A DNA stretch of 64,000 nucleotides. Source: an uncultured Bacteroidia bacterium (lineage in GTDB: Bacteria > Bacteroidota > Bacteroidia > Bacteroidales > UBA932). Location of the stretch: positions 53,408 through 117,407 of the forward strand of contig CACWOZ010000005.1 in the NCBI GenBank assembly GCA_902762655.1, written 5' to 3'. Position numbers and translations under genes: made by a program. Numbering within the stretch: the stretch's first letter is position 1; each line of letters begins with the position of its first letter. The notes under the pieces are model-generated. The model searched no databases, was not told the origin of the DNA, and was given only the letters and a program-made list of their open reading frames with translations. Positions 1 to 7,987 of this stretch are shown in pieces.

Positions 1-1566
1 GTTCACATAATACTGTATAAGATCTCCAAAAATAAGGTTAAAATAGTAGGTATCATCTATATTATCGTCATATATTGATTTTGTTTTGATGCCGTGTAGA
101 TACTCAATAGCTTTAGTATGTACTATATCAAGAATCATATTTAAATTGTTTATTACATACTGTGCATCAAGATAAGCTTTTTCTGGATGAGTTCCATAAT
201 ATAAGAGTTGTGCTTGAACAACTCTCAGTACTTGCCATAAGCCATCACCATATAACAAGTCATATCCATTGACAATCGAGACAATGGTTAGTTTATCTTC
301 AAATGGCAAATCTAGGATTCCTGCTTGAATATATGCTATTGGGTGTAGATCAAAAGCATTTGATTGAAGGTCTTCCCAAGAATCCTCAATCCTAGGGTTA
401 GTCTGTAATCGTTTTTCGAGTAAATCTTGAAGATAATAAGCTGTTAAATTTACCCATTGTTTTCCCTGTTCAGAGAACTTGTATTGATTATCAAAAAACA
501 AGGCATAATAATAGGGGCCATAATCATTGTAATAATTACTGTTCAGCGCTAAATCCCCATATCGTCTTAAATAGTCATAATAGCGAGCAGAATAATAATC
601 TGGTGTTCCAACAAAGTTGCTAAGATTATTTGGAGGCGCAATTGTTCGAGTAACATTACTGCTAGAGTTCCCGTAAGTGTGGCTGTTTTCTCCTCCTGTG
701 CCACCATTATTTTCCCCTTCATCAAAGTTATTGCCCCATCCAGGAGACCCACCAATACTACTATCACCATTTTCATCAAAAAAATATGATGTGTCCATCC
801 CGCACAAAACGAACCATTCATAAGCATTTATAGGCCATGAAATCATGGGCGGGTAGCGATAACCAACAACAATAGAAGCTGCAAGGGTATCTACTAAAGT
901 TGAGTCGTCGGGGTTATACTCATTATATCCACCAGATACAGAATCATCAGGATTGTAATAAGATTTGATTAATGGATAATCAATTCTCTCAATCTCATAA
1001 TCATACATTAGCTGAGCTAAAGACAAGAAATGAAAAACAACAGAGGGCTCGTCTTTATCCTGTAGAAAATCAACCGTTGTCTTAATCCCGTTTCGTGTTT
1101 CAGAAAGCCTTAAAACACGTCCATCGATAGAAGTTGTAGCAAATAGGGAGTTGCCCTTAGCTCCTTTTAGATAATAATTAAGAAATACTGTATGCTCTTG
1201 ACGGTTATTATTAAAACAAATGGTTAAAAATGCAATCTTTTGCTTAAGAGCACTTCCATCATTTTCATTTTTAAATCTGGCAAAAAAATGAAATTGCGTA
1301 ATAATAGGAACATGGACAAGCGTTAATCCTTGATTTCCAGTGTCTACCGTCGCTTTTTTCCATATTGGTAAAACTGTTCCTGGATTCCAATACACAGGGA
1401 GATAGTTGTCCACATACGGAATCTTATTATCCAAATTAAATGCTTCTATTGCAGTGTTGATAATTTCAGTCTGTTCTGTAGAAACTGAAGGGAAATCTAT
1501 CCGGACACAGGAAACCGATAAGAAGATAAGATAGAGATATATTTCAAGTCTAATAAGATGCTTCAT
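1..1566 (-). CDS. Large AT-rich lipoprotein, 3' end outside window
   Basis: An open frame runs without a stop from ATG at 1566 to the window edge (522 codons; C-terminus missing). The start MKHLIRLEIYLYLIFLSVSC is a lipoprotein signal with Cys20 as the lipidation residue. The middle (about residues 265-300) is rich in Gly, Asn and Ser, like a linker, and is followed by a Tyr-rich stretch. I recognise no family. It is probably surface or periplasmic. Base composition is far more AT-rich than all downstream genes, which suggests recent acquisition. It lies downstream of secDF on the same strand but is separated from it by a terminator hairpin, so it is probably transcribed independently. Whether the frame is intact beyond position 1 is unknown. 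Confidence 0.8.
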   Translation of the reverse strand, partial: MKHLIRLEIYLYLIFLSVSCVRIDFPSVSTEQTEIINTAIEAFNLDNKIPYVDNYLPVYWNPGTVLPIWKKATVDTGNQGLTLVHVPIITQFHFFARFKNENDGSALKQKIAFLTICFNNNRQEHTVFLNYYLKGAKGNSLFATTSIDGRVLRLSETRNGIKTTVDFLQDKDEPSVVFHFLSLAQLMYDYEIERIDYPLIKSYYNPDDSVSGGYNEYNPDDSTLVDTLAASIVVGYRYPPMISWPINAYEWFVLCGMDTSYFFDENGDSSIGGSPGWGNNFDEGENNGGTGGENSHTYGNSSSNVTRTIAPPNNLSNFVGTPDYYSARYYDYLRRYGDLALNSNYYNDYGPYYYALFFDNQYKFSEQGKQWVNLTAYYLQDLLEKRLQTNPRIEDSWEDLQSNAFDLHPIAYIQAGILDLPFEDKLTIVSIVNGYDLLYGDGLWQVLRVVQAQLLYYGTHPEKAYLDAQYVINNLNMILDIVHTKAIEYLHGIKTKSIYDDNIDDTYYFNLIFGDLIQYYVN

Positions 1567-1582
1567 AGTTAAGTGTACTAAT

Positions 1583-1621
1583 AATCCCGTGCGTAATAAC
1601 ATTGGTTTCACGCACGGGATT
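1583..1621 (-). terminator. Hairpin terminator after secDF
   Basis: A perfect 12-bp inverted repeat (AATCCCGTGCGT at 1583-1594 and its complement at 1610-1621) with a 15-nt loop begins about 20 nt past the secDF stop. The T-tract on the minus strand is weak, so termination may be partial. Confidence 0.65.
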
Positions 1622-1641
1622 TAATGATTGATAGTGATAGA

Positions 1642-4600
1642 TTACTTCTTCGAAGCAACCTTCTTGGTGCTGTCGAACATCACGGGGGTACCGATCATGA
1701 TGGAAGCGTAGGTTCCGATGAGGATACCGAGGATGAGGGCGACAGAAAGACCGCGGATGCTCTCGCCGCCGAAGATTGCGATGGCAACCATAGGGAGGAG
1801 GGTGGATACCGAGGTGTTCACCGTACGGGTGAGGGTTGCGTTCAGCGAAGTGTTCACCGTCTCAGCGAAGTCTGCATTAGGATGCAGGAACTTGTTTTCG
1901 CGGATACGGTCGAAGATCACCACGTTGTCGTTGATGGCGTAACCGATGATTGTCAGGATAGCTGCGATGAAAGTCTGGTCCACATCGAGGTTGAACGGCA
2001 GGATACCGGTGAACAGCGAGAAGAAGCCGATCACGATGATAGCGGTATGAGCCAGCGAAACAACGCCGCCGAGACCCCAGTTCCAGCCCTTGAAGCGGAA
2101 TGCGATGTAGGCGAAGATAATGATCAGCGCAAGGATAACTGCGATGATGGCATCACGCCTGATATCGCTTGCGATGGATGCACCCACCTTGTCGGAAGAC
2201 ACGATACCGTTGGGATTCTCCAGAGTCTGGGTGAAGTCGCTGAGAGTCATTTCCTCTACGAACATTCCCTTGAGAGCCTGATAGAGCATGCCTTCGATTT
2301 CTGCGTCGACGCTGGAGGACTCATCTTCGATCTTGTAAGAAGTCGTGATCTTCATCTGGCTGTCACCACCGAACTGCTTGACCTCTACGGAAGAGTTCTT
2401 GATGTTCTCGTCTGCAGCGGCAGCGGCATTGAACACGTCGTTCACGGCTGCGCGCACGTCCTCAGCAAGCACGGGCTTGTCGAAACGCACCACATATGTA
2501 CGGCCGCCGGTGAAGTCGACACCATAGGTAAAGCCCTTGGTGAAGATGCTCACGAGAGCGATCACGATCACAATACCGGAAATGGTGTAAGACCACTTGC
2601 GGGCACCGAGGAAGTTGACGTGGGTGTTCTTGAGGAAGTTGCGGGTAGCGCTGTTGTCGAAAGTGATGTTCTTGCCTCTTGCAACACGGGACTCGAAAAT
2701 GAGCCTGGTGATGAAGATGGCGGTAAGCATCGAGGTGATGATACCGATAATCAGCGTGGTAGCGAAGCCCTTGACAGGACCAGAACCGAAGAAGAAGAGC
2801 ACGAGACCGGTGAGCAGAGTGGTCAACTGGCCGTCGATGATTGCGGAATAAGCGTTGCTGTAACCGTCGGCGATAGCCTTGCTGAGGCCCTTGCCAGCCT
2901 TCAACTCTTCCTTGATACGTTCATAGATGATAACGTTTGCATCCACTGCCATACCCAGAGTCAGCACGAGACCTGCGATACCGGGCAGGGTCAGAACAGC
3001 ACCGAACGATGCGAGGGTTCCGAAGAGGAGCACCACGTTGGTGAGCAGAGCGACGTCGGCAACAAGGCCAGCACCCTGATAGAAGAGCACCATGTAAAGG
3101 AGCACGAGGATGAAGGCGATGATGAACGAGAACATACCGTCGCGGATGGACTTGGCACCCAGCGAGGGACCTACCACCTGTTCCTGGACGATGGTTGCGG
3201 GAGCGGGAAGTTTACCGGACTTGAGAACGTTCACAAGGTCGGTAGCCTCCTCCACGGTGAAGTGGCCGGAAATCTCGGAATTGCCTCCGCTGATCTCGCT
3301 GTTCACCACAGGATAAGAGTAAACGGTGCCGTCGAGCACGATGGCGATCTGCTTGCCGATGTTGTCCTTGGTAAGGTGTGCCCACACGTTCGCGCCTTCT
3401 GCGTTCATGCTCATCGAAACCTTGGGTTCGCCGTTGGTACGGGAATCATAGGTGACGTTGGCGTTGGTGATGGCGGAACCGTCCAGGGGAGCCTGGCCGT
3501 CGCGGGAAGATGCCTTGATGGCGACGAGTTCATAGATGTTCTCGGTGTTGCCCACGGGCTTCACACCCCACATGGGGCGGAACTCTGCCGGGAAGAGGGC
3601 CGCGATCTGGGGCATTGCCAGATAGCGGTTCACCTTAGCGGTGTCGGCGGAAGTGGCATAGCCGATGCAAGCGCCGCTATTGCCCTGGACAGGCTGCAGC
3701 ACTGCATAGAGAGGGTTCTGTGCGCGGAGAGCGTCATCAGCCTCGGCCTCAGCATTGCCTGCGAGTTCCTCTGCGACGATGTCTTCTGTGGGTGCGGTCT
3801 CAGCCTTTGCGACATTCTCATTCTCTTCGGCGAGGATGCCGGCGAGAACCTCGTTGGCCTCTGCGAGATAGGGAGCGATCTCACTATTCTCGAACGTTGT
3901 CCAAAACTCGAGGGATGCGGTTCCCTGAAGGAGTTTACGCACACGCTCAGGCTCCTTCACACCGGGGAGTTCCACGAGGATACGGCCGGAGTTTCCGAGT
4001 TTCTGGATGGAAGGCTGGGTTACGCCGAAACGGTCGATACGGTTGCGGAGAACGTTGAACGAGTTGGCTACTGCGCTTTCAGCCTCTTTCTTGATAACGG
4101 AAAGGACCTCTGCGTTGGTGGACTCGGGTTTGATGCTCTCGCGCATCTCGTAAGTTCCGAAGATCTGGCTCAGGCGTGCGCCGCCGGTAACTTCTTCCCA
4201 AGCCTCACCGAAAAGGGTGATGAAGTCGGACTGGGAATTCACACTGCGGCTCTTTGCAAGAGCGAGGGCCTGATGGAACTGAGGCTCGGTGCTGTTGCCG
4301 GAGAGGGCCTTCACGAGGTCTTCCAACTGCACCTGCAGCATGACGTTCATACCGCCCTTGAGGTCGAGGCCGAGATTTATCTCCTTGGACCTGACATCTT
4401 TGAACTTGTAACCGAAATAAACTTTCTCATTGGAAATGGAATCGGTATACCATTTCTGCTGTTCTTTCTTGATGGAGTCAAGATAATAAGCCTGGTCCTC
4501 TGCTGCCACTTTCGAGAAGGCGGGAGTGCTTTGCACTGCTACTGCGGCGGCCTCGGCATACTTTTTGGCCTTCTTGTTCTGGAGCGCTGTCACTGCTGTG

Positions 4601-4671
4601 AAGGAAAGCTGCCAGAAGCAAGCGATGAGCAGCAGGATGGCTACTAATCTGATTGCACCTTTGCTTTGCAT
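1642..4671 (-). CDS. secDF: Protein translocase subunit SecDF (fused)
   Basis: At 1009 residues this is the single-chain SecD-SecF fusion usual in Bacteroidota. It uses the proton-motive force to help the SecYEG/SecA pathway release exported proteins on the periplasmic side. An N-terminal membrane segment (about 7-30) is followed by the SecD signature GLDLKGGMNVMLQVQ near residue 100, a large periplasmic P1 domain and a first six-helix membrane block (about 510-670). A second SecF-type head (TYGVDFTGGRTYVVRF, about 730) precedes a second membrane block. An Ala/Glu-rich stretch around 285-320 is an insertion in the periplasmic part. It stands alone, with a TAAATTTG box 49 bp upstream and a hairpin downstream. 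Confidence 0.97.
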   Translation of the reverse strand: MQSKGAIRLVAILLLIACFWQLSFTAVTALQNKKAKKYAEAAAVAVQSTPAFSKVAAEDQAYYLDSIKKEQQKWYTDSISNEKVYFGYKFKDVRSKEINLGLDLKGGMNVMLQVQLEDLVKALSGNSTEPQFHQALALAKSRSVNSQSDFITLFGEAWEEVTGGARLSQIFGTYEMRESIKPESTNAEVLSVIKKEAESAVANSFNVLRNRIDRFGVTQPSIQKLGNSGRILVELPGVKEPERVRKLLQGTASLEFWTTFENSEIAPYLAEANEVLAGILAEENENVAKAETAPTEDIVAEELAGNAEAEADDALRAQNPLYAVLQPVQGNSGACIGYATSADTAKVNRYLAMPQIAALFPAEFRPMWGVKPVGNTENIYELVAIKASSRDGQAPLDGSAITNANVTYDSRTNGEPKVSMSMNAEGANVWAHLTKDNIGKQIAIVLDGTVYSYPVVNSEISGGNSEISGHFTVEEATDLVNVLKSGKLPAPATIVQEQVVGPSLGAKSIRDGMFSFIIAFILVLLYMVLFYQGAGLVADVALLTNVVLLFGTLASFGAVLTLPGIAGLVLTLGMAVDANVIIYERIKEELKAGKGLSKAIADGYSNAYSAIIDGQLTTLLTGLVLFFFGSGPVKGFATTLIIGIITSMLTAIFITRLIFESRVARGKNITFDNSATRNFLKNTHVNFLGARKWSYTISGIVIVIALVSIFTKGFTYGVDFTGGRTYVVRFDKPVLAEDVRAAVNDVFNAAAAADENIKNSSVEVKQFGGDSQMKITTSYKIEDESSSVDAEIEGMLYQALKGMFVEEMTLSDFTQTLENPNGIVSSDKVGASIASDIRRDAIIAVILALIIIFAYIAFRFKGWNWGLGGVVSLAHTAIIVIGFFSLFTGILPFNLDVDQTFIAAILTIIGYAINDNVVIFDRIRENKFLHPNADFAETVNTSLNATLTRTVNTSVSTLLPMVAIAIFGGESIRGLSVALILGILIGTYASIMIGTPVMFDSTKKVASKK

Positions 4672-4719
4672 AACGAAATTATAAGTTTTAAATAAAATTT
4701 AATTCAGCAAATTAGTCGG

Positions 4720-4727
4720 CAAATTTA
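4720..4727 (-). promoter_or_regulatory. -7 box for secDF
   Basis: TAAATTTG on the minus strand fits the Bacteroidota -7 consensus TAnnTTTG, 49 bp before the secDF ATG. No clear -33 TTG was found. Confidence 0.5.
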
Positions 4728-4768
4728 CGATTTTTTTCCGATAAAGAAATTATCTACGGGTTATTTCT

Positions 4769-4776
4769 TATTTTTG
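4769..4776 (+). promoter_or_regulatory. -7 box for the PD40 protein gene
   Basis: TATTTTTG is a perfect TAnnTTTG match 22 bp before the ATG at 4799. Confidence 0.5.
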
Positions 4777-4798
4777 CAGTCTGTTTGAGTGCATTTTG

Positions 4799-6067
4799 AT
4801 GAGTTTTGTCATTGAGAGAGTGGCCCTTGTGGCGGTGGTTCTGATGGCCGCCGTCCCTTCACTCCATTCTCAGCAACTCTCCATCCCGGAATACGAAATC
4901 CTGCTGATGGATGCCGAGGCCTACCATGCCGACTATGACTTCGGAGCTGCAGTCCAGACCTACAGCGAGGCTCTCCGTAAATGCACCGACAGCACCCGAC
5001 GTGCCGAAATCGAAAAACGACTCTCCCAGAGCCGCAACGGCCGTTCGATGTCCAGTTACTGCCAGCGCCCTAAAGTAGTGGCCCGCAAGAACTTCTCCCG
5101 CCACGACTTCTTCCTCTACTACCCCCTGGCCGACCGTTCGTGGCGCAAGGGCCCGAACCGCCTGGATCCCCGTCCTTCCCCCGAATCCCCGGTGGTCTGG
5201 TACCCCCAGGGCAGCAGGGAGGCCTACTGGTCGATGGCAGATACCGCCGGCGTTCGCAACATCTACTATGCCCGCGATCTCGGCAACCGTTGGTCTGCTC
5301 CCTACCGCATGCCATTCTCATCCTCCGAAGACGAGATATTCCCAATGGTGTCGGGAGGTAAACTCTACTTCGCCTCCAAAGGGCTTTTCGGGGTGGGAGG
5401 ATACGATATATACGTCTGCGAACGCGGGCCCGACGGGCACTGGGGCGAGCCCCGCAACATGGGCTTCCCGTACTCTTCTCCCTACGACGACTACCTCTTC
5501 ATCAACTCCCCCGACGGGCGTTACAGCATCTTCGCGAGCAACCGCAACTGCTCCGTCGACAGCGTCAGCATATATGTACTGGAATACGAGCCTGTGCCTG
5601 TCAGTTCGTCCGTGCGCACAGTGGAGGACCTGCAGAAACTCTGCCGTCTGGATCCTCCCCGGGATCTGAAAAAGGTAGACAACAAGAGCGCGATGTCCGA
5701 CTCTAAGGCCTCAGATCCCAACACCGAACTCTACGCCCGGAAGGCTGCAGAAGTCCGCCGGCTCCGCGAAGAAATCTCCCGCCTGAACCGCGAGCTCTCC
5801 ACGCTGCGCGCCTTCTACAATAACGCCTCGCCCTCCGAAAAAAGCGAGATGGCGGAGAAGATAGTTAAAAAAGAAGCCCGTTTGCCCGGGCTCCAGTCGC
5901 AGCTTGTCGCTGCAAATAAAGATCTTCAGAAAACGGAGATGGACTTTCTCCTGCACGGCGTACTCATCGACCGCAGCCGCGTCGAGGCGGAGAGCGACAA
6001 CGAGGTGGTGGGTGTGGAATCCTCTTACACCTTCACCCGCCGCAGCCTCGGGTCCTCCGATTTCTAG
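4799..6067 (+). CDS. Exported PD40/beta-propeller protein with coiled-coil tail
   Basis: A 422-residue exported protein. I chose ATG 4799 over the in-frame TTG at 4796. A signal peptide (about 1-25, ending LHSQ) is followed by a short TPR-like helical pair (AEAYHADYDFGAAVQTYSEA, about 38-57). WD40-like PD40 repeats come next (about 125-265; blocks such as GGKLYFASKGLFGVGGYDIY and SPDGRYSIFASNRN). The C-terminal third is a charged predicted coiled coil (about 310-390). The architecture resembles PD40/TPR proteins related to gliding or OmpA-type envelope proteins, but no OmpA domain is present. Its stop overlaps the convergent malQ stop within one CTAG. The exact role is unknown. Confidence 0.8.
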   Translation: MSFVIERVALVAVVLMAAVPSLHSQQLSIPEYEILLMDAEAYHADYDFGAAVQTYSEALRKCTDSTRRAEIEKRLSQSRNGRSMSSYCQRPKVVARKNFSRHDFFLYYPLADRSWRKGPNRLDPRPSPESPVVWYPQGSREAYWSMADTAGVRNIYYARDLGNRWSAPYRMPFSSSEDEIFPMVSGGKLYFASKGLFGVGGYDIYVCERGPDGHWGEPRNMGFPYSSPYDDYLFINSPDGRYSIFASNRNCSVDSVSIYVLEYEPVPVSSSVRTVEDLQKLCRLDPPRDLKKVDNKSAMSDSKASDPNTELYARKAAEVRRLREEISRLNRELSTLRAFYNNASPSEKSEMAEKIVKKEARLPGLQSQLVAANKDLQKTEMDFLLHGVLIDRSRVEAESDNEVVGVESSYTFTRRSLGSSDF

Positions 6068-7932
6068 CGACCGCTATCTTTCACCAGCGAAGCCACCTTC
6101 GTGCAGAACTCCGCACTCTCAAGCAGCTGAGTGGTAGTCAGATGCATCCTCCAGCGCCATTTGTTGTCGGGATCCGCGGGGTCGTTGATGCGCTCCTCGG
6201 CGGGATTCGGCCAGCGCAGCGCACCGTCCATCGACAGCCAGTCCTGCAGAGGGAAAATGGCCAGCATGCTCAGCGAATCCAGATGCTCCTTGAGGATGCG
6301 CCGGCACTCTTCCGGACTCTTCTCGTTCCCGTTCCACAGACGGATGGAGGTCATGTCGTGCGAAGATGTGGCAACCACGCTCAGGTAGGGCCAGGGACGG
6401 CCTTTTTCCATGCGCTGCATCTCCAGGCTCAATATCTTTTCGTGATCCATCACCCCGGGTACGCAGTCGGGCACCATGCCGAGGTCCTCGCCGCAGGCAA
6501 GCATTCCTGTGCAGGATAGCAACTTGGGAAGTTTGCGCATGGCGTTGCGGGCCCAGAAATCATTGTGGCGGTGGAAGAAGAAGTCGGTGTACAGGGCGTC
6601 GAAGCGCTCCTTCTGCCAACTCTCCAGTTTGGAAGTGTCGGGGGTGATGAGCGGATGGAACCAGCCCGGCTTGCGCGGATCCTCTATGAACAGGCCGAGG
6701 ATGGGCAGGCCGAGAGCGTTGATTTCATCCCTGCTATACGGCATCGCGGGATTGAAGTGCCCCAGAAGGCCGCTTTTGTGAGGGAGAGGAATCTCCCAGA
6801 TGCGGAAGAATCCCAGGATGTGGTCGATACGGTAGGCGTCGAAATACTTGGCCATGGTGCGCAGGCGGGCCTTCCACCAGGCGTAATCGTCCTTCGCCAT
6901 CTCCTCCCAGTTGTAGGTGGGGAATCCCCAGTTCTGGCCGTCCGTGCTGAAGAAATCCGGCGGTGCGCCTGCGCTCGAATCAAGATTGTATAGCTGAGGA
7001 TAAGTTGCTGCATCCACACTGTCGCGGCCTACTCCGATGGGAAGATCCCCCTTCAGGAAGACACCCTTCTCATGCGCGTACTTCACGGCTCGGGAGAGTT
7101 GCTTGTCGAGATGGAACTGCACCCAGCGGTAGAAGTCCGGGGATATGCCGTCGCGCTTCGCGCAGAACTGGGCATAAGGCTCCAGCCAGAAAGCGTTATC
7201 TTTGATGAATTTCCTGCAGGCGGGTGTTGCGAGGTCCTTTGCCCCGTTCTTTGCGAACGCCAGCTTCAGATATTTGATTTTCAGTTTGACGACACGTGGA
7301 TAATCCACTGTCGGGAGAGCGTTCAACTCCTTCTTTGCCTTAAGGTAGGCGGCGTCTTCCTTGACCCCGACTTCCGGCAGATGGATGTAGATGGGGTGCA
7401 GGGCGAATGACGAGACCGGGCTGTAGGGATAGGAATCTCCCCACTCTCCATGGCGGGTCGTGTCATTGATTGGGAGGAGCTGCAGCACGCACTGGCCGGT
7501 GCGCTCCATCCAGTCCACGAACTTGGGAATATCGCGGAATTCTCCCACCCCGAAACCTTCTTCACTACGTAGGGAGAAAACTGGAATGGCGGTTCCTGCT
7601 CCGCGGAATCCGGGCCGGTCGAAAATCTTTGCAGAATGCTCCCTTGGGAAGGGGCATCCGGCTATGGGGCAGTCGATCCATGAGTCGCAAATCTCCCTTT
7701 TTGCATCCTCCGCGCCGCGGTGATGATGTGCCCATTCGGTGCGCATCCAGAGGCCGTCCTCGATCACGACATAGAAGTAATCCTTGATAAGGGCGGCGCT
7801 CCCTTTTGCCACCTTGAGAGTCCAGATGCCGTCGGCTGCATAGTTCATGGGATATACGGTATCGTCAGAAGCAACGAGGGCGAGAGATTCTCCCCATCTG
7901 GTGTGGTATTCGATTTTGAAATTCAGCGTCAT
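6064..7932 (-). CDS. malQ: 4-alpha-glucanotransferase (GH77)
   Basis: A 622-residue GH77 amylomaltase that transfers alpha-1,4-glucan segments between maltodextrins. About 90 N-terminal residues resemble a single starch-binding CBM20-like module, whereas many Bacteroidota MalQ proteins carry two and are nearer 900 residues. The catalytic barrel starts near the FSLRSEEGFGVGEF segment (about 120). The nucleophile Asp lies in AYRIDHILGFFRIWEIP and the acid/base Glu in GEDLGMVPDC; the late VATSSHDMTSIRLW motif is also present. There is no signal peptide, so it is cytoplasmic. It is divergent from susB with a 55-bp spacer, which suggests shared maltodextrin control. Confidence 0.95.
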   Translation of the reverse strand: MTLNFKIEYHTRWGESLALVASDDTVYPMNYAADGIWTLKVAKGSAALIKDYFYVVIEDGLWMRTEWAHHHRGAEDAKREICDSWIDCPIAGCPFPREHSAKIFDRPGFRGAGTAIPVFSLRSEEGFGVGEFRDIPKFVDWMERTGQCVLQLLPINDTTRHGEWGDSYPYSPVSSFALHPIYIHLPEVGVKEDAAYLKAKKELNALPTVDYPRVVKLKIKYLKLAFAKNGAKDLATPACRKFIKDNAFWLEPYAQFCAKRDGISPDFYRWVQFHLDKQLSRAVKYAHEKGVFLKGDLPIGVGRDSVDAATYPQLYNLDSSAGAPPDFFSTDGQNWGFPTYNWEEMAKDDYAWWKARLRTMAKYFDAYRIDHILGFFRIWEIPLPHKSGLLGHFNPAMPYSRDEINALGLPILGLFIEDPRKPGWFHPLITPDTSKLESWQKERFDALYTDFFFHRHNDFWARNAMRKLPKLLSCTGMLACGEDLGMVPDCVPGVMDHEKILSLEMQRMEKGRPWPYLSVVATSSHDMTSIRLWNGNEKSPEECRRILKEHLDSLSMLAIFPLQDWLSMDGALRWPNPAEERINDPADPDNKWRWRMHLTTTQLLESAEFCTKVASLVKDSGR

Positions 7933-7973
7933 CTTTATTCAGTTTTGGACTACGAAGATACGAATAATCTTTG

Positions 7974-7981
7974 TATTTTTG
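7974..7981 (+). promoter_or_regulatory. -7 box giving a predicted leaderless susB transcript
   Basis: TATTTTTG ends 6 nt before the susB ATG (7988), so transcription would start at or next to the start codon. No good -33 TTG was seen. Confidence 0.6.
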
Positions 7982-7987
7982 TAAGTT

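Noticed and set aside
567-827. An 86-codon hydrophobic frame on the minus strand
   Set aside because: It lies in another frame of the 1-1566 lipoprotein gene, which has a signal peptide and is far longer.
1624-4647. A 1007-codon open frame antisense to almost all of secDF
   Set aside because: Its composition (very rich in His, Asp, Glu and Gly, no domains) is what the complement of a codon-biased gene gives, and secDF is unmistakable on the other strand.
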